DNA of 64,000 nt, from contig NW_020954610.1 in assembly GCF_900497805.2 (NCBI RefSeq), positions 21,509,855 to 21,573,854 of the forward strand. Direction: 5' to 3'. Made by a program: the position numbers and the translations under genes. The notes under the pieces were generated by a model, which was given only the letters and a program-made list of their open reading frames with translations, ran no database searches and was not told the origin of the DNA. This stretch comes from Vombatus ursinus (lineage: Eukaryota > Chordata > Mammalia > Diprotodontia > Vombatidae). Of this stretch, positions 21,435-33,121 are shown in pieces. The stretch's first letter is position 1. Each line of letters opens with the position of its first letter.

Positions 21435-22470
21435 TGAGCAAAAATTAAGAAAAAAAATAACACCTGAATTATGATGACAGGGAAGATTAAAGCAAAAACT
21501 TAGAAGAAGACAATGAGATAAAAGCAGTTGCATACAAAGCTTCAAAAATAAATGTGAATTGGTCTCAGGCCCTGGAAGAACTCAAAAAAGATTTTCAAAA
21601 TCAAATAAGAGAAATAGAAGAAAAATGGGGGAATGAAATGGAAGTGATGCAAGAAAAAGTCAATAGCTTGGTAAAGGAGACAACAATTAATGAATATAGC
21701 ACCTTAAAAAAACAGAAAAAGACAAGTGATAAAGGAGACACACAAATCTACTGAAGAAACAAACTCTTTAAAAATTTAAATTGGTCAAATTGAAAAGGAT
21801 GTTCACTGAAGAAAATAATTCCTTAAAAATTAGAATTGAACAAGTGGAAACTAATGACTCCATGAAACATCAAGAAACAAAACAAAACCAAAAGAATGAA
21901 AAAAATAAGAACATTTGAAATATCTCATTCCAAAAACAACTGACCTGTAAACAGATCCAGGAGAAATAATTTTAAAATTATTGGACTACTTGAAAGCCAT
22001 GATAAAAAAAAAAAGTCTAGACATCATATTGCAAGAAATTATCAAGGAAAAGTGTCCTGATATCCTAGAACCAGAGAGTGAAATAGAAACTAAAAGTATC
22101 CACTTATCACCTCCTGAAAGAGATCCCAAAATGTAAACTCCCAGGTATGTTATAGCCAAATTCCAGAACTATCAAGTCAAAGAGAAAATATTGCAAGCAA
22201 CCAGAAACATAGTATTCACATATTATGGAGCCACATTTAGGATAAAAAACAATTTAGTAGCTTATACATTAAAGGATTAGAAGATTTAGAATATAATATT
22301 CTAGAGGGCAAAGAAACTAGGACTACAACTAAGAATCACATATACAGGTAAACTGAGTCTAATACTGCTGGGAGAAAATTCATATCTAATGAAATTGAGC
22401 ACTTTAAAGCATTCCTGATGAAAAGACCAGAGTTCATTAGAAATGTTGACTTTTAAATATGAGACTTAAG
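21435..22470 (+). pseudogene. L1 ORF1 relic
   Basis: The start is at ATG 21435 (MSKN). 21554-21754 is open (MNWSQALEELKKDFQNQIREIEEKWG) and gives the coil N-terminus. Further on come the RRM residues (IIGLLESHD) and a C-terminal domain with KSIHLSPPERDPK-like residues, in shifted frames. At least four frameshifts or stops break it. Confidence 0.85.
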
Positions 22471-22992
22471 GGTTAGGGTTAGCATAATCATAAAAAGGTA
22501 AACAATAAAGAGAAATCATAATGGATTTAATAAGTTTAAAATGTTTCCATCCTACCTGGAAAAATGGCACTTTTAACTCCTAAGAACTTTTTCTTTATTA
22601 GGACAGTTAGAAGGAGTATACATAGAGGGTACAGATGTGACTTGACTATGATGGGATGATATCCAAAAAAATAAAATTAATGGGCGAGAAAAATTGATAT
22701 ATTGGGAGAAGAGGAGAGAGGTAGAGTGGAGTAAATAATCTCACATAAAAGGAAGAACTTTTATAGTGTAGGAGAAGATATGGGGCCAGGGGGTTGTAGG
22801 CAATGTGTGAAACTTACTGTCACTGAAATTGGCTCAAAGAAGGAATTACCTACACACTCAATAGGGTATAGAAATCTATCATACCCTAAAGGGAAGTAGG
22901 AGGAGAGGGAGATAAAAGAAGGGAGGGGATGTGATAGAAGGGAAGGTCAATTGGAGGAGGTGGTGGTCAGAAGCAAAACACTGTTGAGGAGG

Positions 22993-23005
22993 GAAAAAGA
23001 TTAAA

Positions 23006-23058
<53 letters not shown>
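22993..23058. repeat. (GA)n microsatellite
   Basis: About 30 GA units in the spacer between the ORF1 and ORF2 relics of the L1. Confidence 0.95.
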
Positions 23059-23066
<8 letters not shown>

Positions 23067-23072
23067 ACAAAA

Positions 23073-25545
23073 TGGAAAGAAATAGTGTTCATAACAACAA
23101 ATGTGAATGGAATCACTAACAATAAAATGAAGTGGATAGCAGAGTGGATTAAAAATCAAAATCTTACACTATGTTATTTACAAGTAACACACTTGAAGCA
23201 GAAAAACACACGCAATGTAAAGGTAAAAGCCTGGAACTCAATCTATTATGCTTCCTTTGGAGTAAAAAAGTAGCAAGGGTGGCAATCAGACAAAGCAAAG
23301 CAAAATAGATCTAATTAAAAAAGATGAGCAGAGAAATTGTATCTTGCTAAAGATACCATAGACAATGAAGTAATATCAATATCAAGCATATATGCGCTAA
23401 ATAGTATGGCATCCAAATTCTTAAAGGAAAAGTTAAATGAATTACAGGAGAAAATAGATAGTGAAACCATACTAGTGCAGAACTTCAACTTGCCCTCTTT
23501 CAGAACTACATAAATCTAACCAAAAAATAAACACGAGGTTAAGAAAATGAATGGAATTTTATAACAGTTAAATATAATAGACTTCTGGAGAAAATTGAAT
23601 CGGCATAGAAAGGAACATACCTTTTTCTCAGTGATAAATGATATCTATAAAAATGATGATGTATTAGGGCATAAAAACCTCAAAATCAAATGCAGAAAAC
23701 CAGAAATATTAAATTATCCTTTTTTAGATCATAATGCAATAAACATCACATTCAAGAAAGGGCTAGGAAAGATAGACTAAAAGTAAATTGAAAAATAAAT
23801 GATCTAGTCATAAAGAATGAATAGGTCAAAGAACAAATTATAGAAATAATGATTTCACTAAAGAGAATGACAATAATGAAAAATATACCAAAATTAATGG
23901 GATATAGCCAAATCATTACTTAAAGGAAAAGTCATATCTCTAAAAGCTTACATCAACAAAATAGAGAAGATTAATTAATTGGGCATGCAACTAAAAAACA
24001 AAAACTTGAAAAAAAAACAAATTAAACATCCCAACTTAAACACCAAATTAGTAATCATGAAAATCAAAGAGGAGATTAATGAAATTGAAAGGAAGAAAAC
24101 CCATTAAACTAATAAATATAAGTAGGAGCTAGTTTTATGAAAACAAAGAATGAAATAGATAAACCATTTGATAATTATATTAAGAAAAAGAAAGAAGAAA
24201 ACCACATTGTCAGTACAAAAATGAAGAGGATGAATTCACCACAAATGAGGAGAAAATTAAAATAATTATTAGGAGCCACTTTGCCTAATGATATGCCAAT
24301 AAATCTGACAGTATAAGTAAAATGAATGAATATTTACAAAAATAGGAATTGCCCAAGTTAACAAGGGAGAAAATAGAATAAATAAACCTGTCTTAGAAAA
24401 AGAAATTGAACAAACCATCAATGAACTCATTAAGAAAAAATCCCTAGGCCCAGATGGATTTACGAGAGAAATTTCACAAATATTTAAAGAACAATGAATT
24501 CCAATATTATATAAACTACTTAGAGAAAATAGGCAAAGAAGGAGTCCTTCCAAATTTTTTACAACACAAAGATACCTAGAGCAGGAAGAGTAGAAACAGA
24601 GAAAGAAAACTACATCAATTTCCCTAATGATGATTGGTGCAAAAATTTTAAATAAAGTACTAGTAAGGTGATTACAACCATATATCACAAGTATCATGCA
24701 CTCTAACCAGTTGAGATTTATTCCAGGAATGAAGACCTGGTTCATTATTAAGAAAACTATTAACATCATTGACTTCATCAATAACAAAACCAACAGAAAT
24801 ATGATTTTCTCAATAGATGCAGAAAAAAACTTTTGACAAAATACAAACTCATTCCTATCAAAACACTACAAAACATAGTAATAAATGGAGCTTTTCTTAA
24901 AATGTTAAGTCATATCTGTCTAAAATCATGAGCAAGTATTATATGTAATAGGCATAGACTTGAAGCCTTCCCAACAAAATCAGGGATGAAGCAAGCATAC
25001 CCATTATCACCACTATTAATTAATGTACTAGAAATGCTAGCTACAGCAATAAGAGAAGAAAAATTAATTGAAGGAATTAAAATAGGGAATGAGGAAACAA
25101 AACTATCACTTTTTGGGGCAGGTAAGTGGAGTAGTGAATAGAAGGCCGGCCCTGGAGTCAGGAGGACCTGAGTTCGAATCCAGCCTCAGACACATAACAC
25201 TCACTAGCTGTGTGACTCTGGGCAAGTCACTTAACCCCAATTGCCTCATATAAAAACAAAACAAAGCTATCACTTTTCAAATGATATGATGTTATACTTA
25301 GGAAATTCTAGAGAATCAAGTAAAAAATCAGTTAAAATAATTAACAACATTAGCAAAGTTGCAGGATATTAAATGAATGCACATAAATCCTCAACATTCC
25401 TGTATATTACCAACATAGTCCAATAGCAAGGGATGGAAAGAAACATCACATTTAAAATGGTTGTAGATAATATAAGACACTTGGGAGTCTACCTGCCAAG
25501 ACAAACCTTGGAACTATATGAATACAATTACAAAACAATTGTAAT
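23073..25545 (+). pseudogene. L1 ORF2 relic: endonuclease and reverse transcriptase
   Basis: The APE-type endonuclease start is at 23085-23273 (TTNVNGITNNKMKWIAEWIK, LCYLQVTHLKQ). 23595-23780 is its middle and C-terminal part (TFFSVINDIYKNDDVLGHKN, DHNAINI, the usual SDH motif reading LDH). RT codons follow: LGPDGF near 24450, SNQLRFIPGM, SIDAEKNF and finally NDMMLYLGNSRESSKK after the SINE, where the FADD catalytic motif is changed to FSND. Intact L1 ORF2p is about 1,280 residues; this relic holds about the first 800 codons in several frames. Confidence 0.85.
25115..25262 (+). mobile_element. tRNA-derived SINE with A-rich tail (L1-mobilised type)
   Basis: GGGGCAGGTAAGTGGAGTAG (head), GAGTTCGAATCCAGCCTCAG (B box), GCTGTGTGACTCTGGGCAAG, TCACTTAACCCCAATTGCCT, then an AAAAACAAAACAAA tail. 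The flanks are AACTATCACTTTT at 25101-25113 and AGCTATCACTTTT at 25265-25277, a 13-bp duplication with one mismatch. It sits within the RT catalytic codons of the host L1. Confidence 0.95.
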
Positions 25546-25839
25546 GGTTTTTCCCATAATTAAAAAAAAAACTAATTAATTTATTTTTAGTTCTGAACAT
25601 TCACTTCCCTAAGCTTTTGCGTTTAAAATTTTCTACCCCTCCCTCTCCTGTTCCCTCCCCAAGACTGTGTGCAATCTGATATAGGCTATACATATACATT
25701 CATAATAAACATATTTTCACATTAATAACATGAAATTAATAATTATGTTGAAATTAATAATAATGTTGAAAAGAAGAATTGGAACCAATAGGAGGAAGCA
25801 TAAGAAAGAATAAACAAAGCAAAATTGAAGGAAAAAAAG

Positions 25840-28800
25840 GAGTAAATAGTATACTTCAGTCTGCATTCAGACTTCATAGTTCTTTCTCTGGATATGGATA
25901 GCATTTTTCATCACTAGTCATTTGGAGATGTCTTAGATCCTTGTATTTCTGAGAAGAGCTAAGTCTATCAAAGTTAGTTATCACATAATGTGGCTGTTAC
26001 TGTGTACAATGTTCTCCTTCTTCTGCAGACTTCACTCAGCTTCAGTCCATACAAATCTTTCCAGGGTTCTTCTGAGCTCAGTATGTTCATCCTGTCTTAT
26101 AACACAATAGAAATCCATTACATTCATATACCAAAACTTGTTCAGCCATTTGCCAATTGAGAAGTATTCCCTAAATTTTCAATTCTTTGCCAACGCAGAA
26201 TGAGCTACAATAAATATTTTTGTACACATGGGTTCTTTTCCCCATTTTTATGATCTCTTTCAGATAGAGAAGTAGAAATGATATTGCTGGGTCAAAGAGT
26301 ATGCTCACTTTGAGATCTCTTTGGGCATAGTTCCCAATTGCTCTCCAAAATGATTGGATCAGTTCACAACTCCACCAGCAATGCATTGGTATTCCAATTT
26401 TCCCACATCTTCTCCAACATTTAACATTTTCCTGTTTTGTCATGTTAGCCAATCTGATAGATGTGATGTGGTACCTCAGAGTCATTTTGATTTGCATTTC
26501 TCTAATCAATAGTGATTTAAATCATTTTTTCACATGACGATAGATAGTTTTAATTTCTTTGTCTGAAAACTGCCTGTTCATATCCTTTGACTATTTAGCA
26601 ATTGGAGAATAACTTGTATTCTTATAAATTGACTTAATTCTCTATGTATTTTAGAAATGAGGCCTTTATCAGAGACACTGGTTATAAAAATTCTTTCCAA
26701 GTTTTCTGCTTCCCTCCTGATCCTGGTTTCATTGCTTCTGCTTGTGCAAAAACTTTTCAACTCAATATAATAAAAATTAACTGTTTTACATTTTATTTTT
26801 ACATTACATTTACATTTATCTGTTTCTTGTTTGGTCATAAATTCTTCTGTTCTCCATAGATCTGACAGATAAACTATTCTTAGCTCACTTAATTTGCTTA
26901 TAGTATCAGTCTTTTTATCTAAATCATGTACCCATTTTGATGTTATTTTGGGATATGGTGTAAGATGTTGGTCCATGCAGTTTCTTTCATACTATATTCC
27001 AGTTTTCCCAGCAGTTTTTGTCAGTGAGTTATTATCCCAGAAGCTGGGGTCTTTGGGTTTATCAAAGAGACGATTACTATAGTCATTGACCACTGTGTCT
27101 CGTATACCTAACCTATTCCACTGATACACCACTCTGTTTCTTAGCCAAGTAGTTTTGATTGCTACTTTATAATACAATTTAAGATTTGACATGGCTAGGC
27201 CACCTTCCCTTGCCTTTCTTTTCATTAGTTCTCCTGATATTCAGGATCTTTTATCCTTCCAGATAAATGTTGTTATTATTTTTTCTACCTCTATAAATTA
27301 TTTTTGGTATTTTGATTGGTATGGCACTGAATTAATACATCAACTTAGGTAGAATTATCATTTTTATTGTATTAGCTCAGTTGACCCATGAACAACTGAT
27401 GTTTTTCCAATTATTTAAATTTGACTTCATTTGTGTGAAAAGTGTTTTGTAACTGTGTTCATATAGTTCCTAAGTTTGTTTTGGCAGGTAGACTCCCAAA
27501 TATTTTATAATGTCTACAGTAACTTTAAATGGAATTTCTCTTTCTATATCTTGACGTTGGGCTTTGTTAATAACATGTGGGTTTATTTTTTATCCTGCAA
27601 CTTTGCTAGTTTTTTATTTCAAGCAGTTTTTCGCTTCATTCTCTAGGATTCCCTAAGTATATCATTATATCATCTGCAAAGAATGATAGCTTTGTCTCTT
27701 CTTTGCCTACTCTAATACCTCCAATTTCTTTTTCTTCTCTTATTTCTAAAGCTAATGTTTCTTGTAACATATTGAATAACATTGGTGATAATGGACATCC
27801 TTGTTTCACTTCTGATCTTACTGGACATGCTTCTGTCTTATCCCCATTACATATAATGCTTGCTGATGGTTTTAGGTAGATGGTACTTATCACTTTAAGG
27901 AAGACACCATTCATCCCATATTCTCTAATGTTTTTAAAAGAAATATGTGTTGTATTTTGTCAAAAGCTTATGCTTTTTGTATTTAAATAATCATGTGGTT
28001 TCTGTTTTATTATTTATATGATCAAGTATGCTGATAGTTTTCATAATGTTGGACCAGCCCTACATTCTTAGTATAAATCTTACCTGGTCATAGTGTATTA
28101 TTCTTGTGATAAGTTGCCATAATCTTTTTGTGAATATTTTATTTAAAATTTTTGCATGCATATTCATTAGGGAAATTGGTCTACATTTTTCTTTCTCTCT
28201 TTTGACTCTTTCTAGTTTAGGTATCAGCACCATATTTGTAATATAAAAAGAAGCAGAACTCCTTCTTCACCTATTTTTCCAAATAGTTTAGAAAGTATTG
28301 GAATTTATTGTTCTTTAAATGTATGATAGAAATCACTTGTAAATCCATCTAGTCCTGGAGATTTTTTCCTACACAGTTCATTGATGATTTATTTAAATTT
28401 CATTTTCTGAGATGATGTTATTTAAGTATTTTACTTCCTCTTCTTTTAATCTGGTCAATTTATATTTTTGTAAATATTCACACTAAGATTGTCAAATTTA
28501 TTGGCATACAGTTGGGCAAAATAGTTCATAAATATTGTTTTAATTTCATCTTCATTAATGGTGAATTCACCCTTTCAATTTTTGATACTGATAATTTGGC
28601 TTTCTTCTTTCAAATTAGCCAAAGGTTTATCTATTTTATTGCTTTTTTTTCATAAAACTAGATCTTAGTTTTATTTATTAGTTCAATAGTTTTCTTAATT
28701 TCAATATTATGAAGCTTTCCTTTCATTTTTGGTATTTCTAATTTGGTATTTATTGGGGAATATTAATTTGTTCTTTTTCTAGCATTTTTAGTTGCATGCC

Positions 28801-29745
28801 CAATTCATTAATCTCCTTTTTTCTCTATTTTATTCATGTAAGCATTTAAAGATGTAAAACTTTCCCTAACAACCACTTTTGTTGCATCCCATAAGTTTGG
28901 TTTATTGTCTCTTTATTGTATTTCTCTTGGATGAAATTATTGAATGTTTCTATGATTTGTTGTTTGACCCACTCATTCTTTTGGATTAGATTATTTAGTT
29001 TCCAATTAATTTTTAGTCTATCTTTCCATAGTCCTTTATCACATATAATTTTTATTGCCTCATGGTCTGAAAAGGATGCATTTAAAATTTCTGCATTTCT
29101 GCACTGAATTGTGAGGTTTTTATGCCCTCGTACATGGTCAATTTTTGTGTATGTGCCATGTACTACTGAGAAAAATGTATATTCCTTTCTATCCCCATTC
29201 AATTCTCTCCAGTGGTCTACCATATCTAACTTTTAAAAAATTCTATTCATCTCCTTAACTTCTTTCTTGTTTATTTTATAGTTAGATTTATCTAGTTCAG
29301 ATAAGAGGAATTTGAGGTCCCCCACTTAGTGTAGTTTGACTATTTATTTCTTCTTGTAACTCCCTTAACTTCTCCTCTAAGAATTTGGATTCTGTACTGC
29401 TTGGTGCACATATGTTTAGTAATGGTATTAATTCATTGTCTATGGTGCCTTTTAGCAGGATGTAGTTTCCTTTCTTATCTCTTTTAATTCAATCTACTTT
29501 TCCTTTTACTTGGTCTAAGATCAAGAGTGCTAGCCCTGCTTTTTTTTTTAAATTCAGCTGATGCATAATATATTCTACTCCAGCCTTTTACCTTTAGCCT
29601 GTGTATCCCTCTGTTTCAAATGTGTTTCTTGTAAACAGCATATTGTTGGATTATGGTTTTTAATCCATTCTGCTATCTGCTTCTATTTTATGGGAGAGTT
29701 CATCCCATTCACATTCACAGTTAAGATTACTATCTGTGTCTTTCT
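25840..29745 (-). pseudogene. L1 ORF2 relic with endonuclease, RT and zinc knuckle
   Basis: The endonuclease begins near 29745 and its C-terminal half is open at 29223-28846 (EYTFFSVVHGTYTKIDHVRG, SFSDHEAIKI with the conserved SDH). The RT piece at 27914-27636 reads SEVKQGCPLSPMLFNMLQE and KLSFFADDIMIYLGN, keeping the FADD catalytic pair. At 27225-26992 it reads LKLYYKVAIKTTWLRNRVVY. The C-terminal piece at 26509-26171 has the CX3CX7HX4C knuckle (CWRRCGKIGIPMHCWWSC). It is about 1,300 codons in several frames; stops and frameshifts break it. Confidence 0.9.
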
Positions 29746-30334
29746 CTCCATCCTATCCCCTCCCCATTTTTCCATTTCTCTCTCCTTTCTACCTTTCCCT
29801 CCTCATTAGTGTTTGGCTTCTGAGCACTGTGTCCCTCAATCTTCCCTCCCTTCTATCCGCCCTTTCTCCTTTCTTTCCCTTTTCCCATATTACTTCTTCC
29901 CACCCTTCCATCCTCCCTTCTCTTTTCTTTCCCCTTTTCCCTCCTGCTACCTATATGGCAAGTTAGATTTCTATACCTGAGTATGTTATTCCCTCTTTGA
30001 GCCAAATCCTTTAAGAGTAAATTCAAACAATGCTCATCTCCCTCCCTTTTTTTCCCTCTCTTGTAATATGTCATTGTGCCTCTTCATGTGATGTAATTTA
30101 CCCTTTTCTCTCTCATCCTTTCCTCTTCTTCTATTAGAATCTCTTTTCATTACTTCATTAGGTTTTTATCATCACATCAAAGTTAACTTAAACCATCTCT
30201 TCTGTATATGTATATTCCTTCTAAATGTTGTAATTAATATACAGATCTCGAGTTACAAGTATCATCTTCCCATTTCAGAATATAAACAGTTTACCTTCAT
30301 TTAATAACCTGTTCAACCCCCTTTCCTGTTTACC

Positions 30335-31412
30335 TGTTTGTGCCTCTCTTGAGTCTTGTATTTGAAGATCACATTTTCTGTTGAGCTCTGGTGTTTTCAT
30401 CAGGAAAGTCTGAAAGTCCCCTATTTCATTGAATGTCTAGCTCCTCTCCTGATACATTATGCTCAATTTTGCTAGTTAGTTGATCCTTTGTTGTAATCCA
30501 AGCTCCTTTGCCTTACAGAATATCATATTCAAATCCACTCCCCCCCCTTCTTTTAATGAAGAACCTGCAGGGTCCTGAGTAATCCTGACTCTGGTTTCAC
30601 AATATTTGAATTGTTTCTTTGTGTTTTTGCAGGATTTTCTCCTTGACCTGGAATTTCTGGAATTTAGCTACAATATTCCTTGACATTTTCAATTTGGGAT
30701 CTCTTTCAGGAGGTCATTGGTGGATTCTTTTGATGACTAGTTTACCCTCTGGTTCTAGGGCCTTAGTGCATTTTTCCTTTATGATCTCCTGGAAGATGTC
30801 ATCAAGACTCTTTTTTTTTCATCATGGCTTTGAGGTAGACCAATAATTCTTAAGTTGTCTTTCCTGGATCAGTTTCCTAGGTCAGTTGTTTTTCCAGTGA
30901 GGAATTTTATATTTTCTTCTATTTTTTTCATTCTTTTCCTTTTGTTTGACTGATTCTTGATGTCTTACAGAGTCATTCGCTTCCAATTGCCCAATTCTAA
31001 TTTTTAATGAATTGTTTTCTTCAGTTAGCTTTTGTACCTCCTTTTCCATTTGACCCATATTATCTTTTTGGGGAGTTGTTCTCTTCAGTGAGTTTTTGGG
31101 CCTCCTTTTCCACTTGTCCAATTCTACTTTTTAAGAAGTTGTTTTCTTCAGTGTGCTTTTTTCCATTTTCTCAACTGCATTGTTAAAGGAATTGTTCAGT
31201 TTTTCTTCTACCACCCTTATTTCACTTTTAAAATCTTTTTTGAGTTGTTCTAAGAAGGCTTTTTGGGCTTGAGACCAGTTCATATTCCTCTCTGAGTTTT
31301 CAGATGTGGGTGTATTGACAATGTTGTACTCTCCTGAATTTGTGTTTTGATCTTCTCTGTCACCAAGATACTTCTCTATGCTTGTTATTTTTCTTTGTTG
31401 CTTTTTGCTCAT
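30335..31412 (-). pseudogene. L1 ORF1 relic
   Basis: It starts at ATG 31412 (MSKKQQRKITSIEKYLGDRE); an open frame also extends upstream into the 5' UTR to 31595. The coil has three 21-residue units whose EENNSL cores lie about 63 bp apart (31012, 31076, 31139). 31121-30882 is open (GQMEKEVQKLTEENNSLKIR, KEKNEKNRRKYKIPHWKNN, the last part in a shifted frame). The RRM and C-terminal domain follow to about 30335. Confidence 0.85.
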
Positions 31413-31764
31413 GATGTTTGCACTTTTTCTGACTTTTAAAGTTGATCTCTGCTTCTGGGTCAAATGGGGCACTGTTCCAGGCTTCTTGTGCTGTGGCCTA
31501 TGGGTCTGATTACTGGTTTGCTGAGATGGAGCTTGCCACTGGCTTGCTGGGATGCTTCCCTTTCTGTATTGGGCCCCTTCAGGGACCTTTCCCATTAATC
31601 CACCCAGCCTCCCAAGCTAAAAGACTGCTGTATCTCATCTTTCTGCTGGCTCTACGATTTCAGGATTTTTCCTGGGGCATTATTCTCTCAGCTTTTCAAG
31701 GCCAGTAAGGGAGAGTAGGGGTGGTTTACTGCTTACTCTGCCATCTTGGCTCCCAGAAGTCAAA

Positions 31765-31884
31765 TAGGTGACTTTCAAATATTCAGTCTTTGGGCTAATA
31801 GTTCCAGGAGTATCTTCTATTATTGCTGTTGCCACTACCTCTGCCTAATTCATTCACTCCCTAGGCCTGATCCTGGTTTGTAAG
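31765..31884. other. Short unique spacer
   Basis: No repeat or gene recognised between the 5' end of the long L1 and an older L1 piece. Confidence 0.5.
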
Positions 31885-32075
31885 AAAAACCTGGAAAGAC
31901 CTCCATGAACTGATGTAAAGTGAAGTTTGCAGAACCAGGAGAATATTGCACACAGTAACATCAGTATTTTGTTATGATCAGCTGTGAATGATTTAGCTAC
32001 TCTTAGAAACACACTGCTCTGAGACAATTCCAAAGGACTCATGATGAAAAATGCTCTCCACTTCCATGTAATTTT
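31885..32075 (+). mobile_element. Older L1 fragment (ORF2 C-terminal end)
   Basis: AACCTGGAAAGACCTCCATG, AGAACCAGGAGAATATTGCA and AATTCCAAAGGACTCATGAT match the extreme ORF2 C-terminus of the older L1 subtype also seen at 43370-43510. Confidence 0.75.
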
Positions 32076-32084
32076 GATTATATC

Positions 32085-32358
32085 AAATTAAATTTTATTT
32101 TTGCACAAACAAAATCAATGCAGCCAAGATCAGAAAAAAAAGCAGAAACATGGGCAAAAATTTTTATAGCAACTGCCTCTGATAAAGGCCTCATTTCTCA
32201 GATACATCCATTGAATTTGCATTTCTCTAACCAATAATATTTAGATCTTTTTTTTAATGTGACTATAGATAGTTTTGATTTCTTCATCTGAAAACTTCTG
32301 TTCATATCCTTTGACCATTTAACAATTGGGGAACGGTTTGTATCCTTATAAATTTGAG
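32085..32358. mobile_element. L1 ORF2 piece with internal inversion
   Basis: 32085-32207 is plus-strand ORF2 (GCACAAACAAAATCAATGCA, TCTGATAAAGGCCTCATTTC). 32212-32358 is minus-strand ORF2 that in a normal L1 follows directly (CTATAGATAGTTTTGATTTC, AACAATTGGGGAACGGTTTG). The two parts meet head-on at about 32210. The end of the inverted part served as the target of HAL1-B copy B. Confidence 0.7.
32348..32358 (+). repeat. Target-site duplication, left copy
   Basis: ATAAATTTGAG here and at 35547-35557, an exact 11-bp match around the HAL1-B element. Confidence 0.85.
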
Positions 32359-33121
32359 GAGGACTTCTGTGTCCAGGAGCCAACATGGTGAAGTAAGGGG
32401 TGAGTATCTCTTACCCTCCCTTATTAACCCTTGAAAGCCCAGAAAATATCACCCCAGGAAAAACCCTGGAACAGCTAAACCAAAAGAAATATAGGGTGCA
32501 GCAGTCCAGTAGCCCAGGTATCTTGAGGGATTAACTGGAAAGACCCTTCTTACCCAGGGGGAAAGGGAGCAGAACAGAACAGGAGGTGTCCCAGCAAGCT
32601 AGTGGAAAGCCCCACCTCAGTTTACCATGAGGAGATCCTGAAGCACAGGTATTGGAGTAGGCAAACACCAATACCTGGCACTCACCAGTACCTCACTGAG
32701 GGCTGGGGAACTGGTGGAAACCAGCTTGGAAAACCACCAGGTGCCTGGGCTTTCTACAGCAACTGGCTCTCCCAGTGCCTCAGCAAAACTAAGGGAAGCA
32801 GTGTTCCAAGGGCTGCAGGAAGATAAACACCCTACAACATACATCTGAAAGGAGCTGAAGAAAGCAAAAGGAAGGAAAGGCGGGAGCAGGAAATCTCCAG
32901 GAGCCACACTACCCAATCCTACCCCTAGAGTTACAGTGTTGCTGATTCCAGCCCAACACCAGGTAAGCTGCCAGAATCCTACAGCCTCCAACTGCCAACA
33001 TTGGAGGCTCCAGCACACAAAATCATCGACCAGGCCCTAGGCTCCCAACACAAGAAACTTGGGTCAGTGCCCTCTGCTCCCCAAAAGAATCTCTTTAAAG
33101 CCCAGGAAATAAACAAACACA

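Larger units (their letters stand above)
20742..25545 (+). mobile_element. L1 LINE: 5' UTR, ORF1 and most of ORF2; 3' end missing
   Basis: It begins with an A-like 5' end (CAAGATGGC at 20750-20758, a YY1-type site), then the 5' UTR, an ORF1 relic (21435-22470), a purine-rich spacer with a (GA)n tract, and ORF2 from about 23073 (endonuclease) through the reverse transcriptase to the codons YLPRQTLELYEYNYKTI at 25545. The ORF2 C-terminus and 3' UTR are absent; the sequence switches directly to the 3' end of a minus-strand L1. A SINE interrupts the RT. It has many stops, so it is dead. Confidence 0.9.
25553..31764 (-). mobile_element. Near full-length L1 LINE, 6.2 kb
   Basis: On the minus strand it has a B-type 5' UTR from about 31764 (CTTCTGGGAGCCAAGATGGC, a YY1-type site at 31741-31748), an ORF1 relic (31412 to about 30335), a purine-rich spacer, an ORF2 relic (about 29745 to 25840), and a 3' UTR ending in an A/T-rich tail at 25553. 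All L1 parts are present and in order. It is inactive, with many frameshifts, but is the best complete L1 in the window and the likely model of the parent of HAL1-B. I found no target duplication. Confidence 0.9.

Noticed and set aside
24269-24793. 174-codon open frame on the minus strand
   Set aside because: It is the antisense reading of L1 ORF2 RT sequence (plus-strand SNQLRFIPGM lies within it). Low-complexity hydrophobic residues come from A-rich codons read backwards.
29561-29966. Frames rich in Ser, Pro and Phe
   Set aside because: Antisense readings of the purine-rich L1 spacer and endonuclease start.
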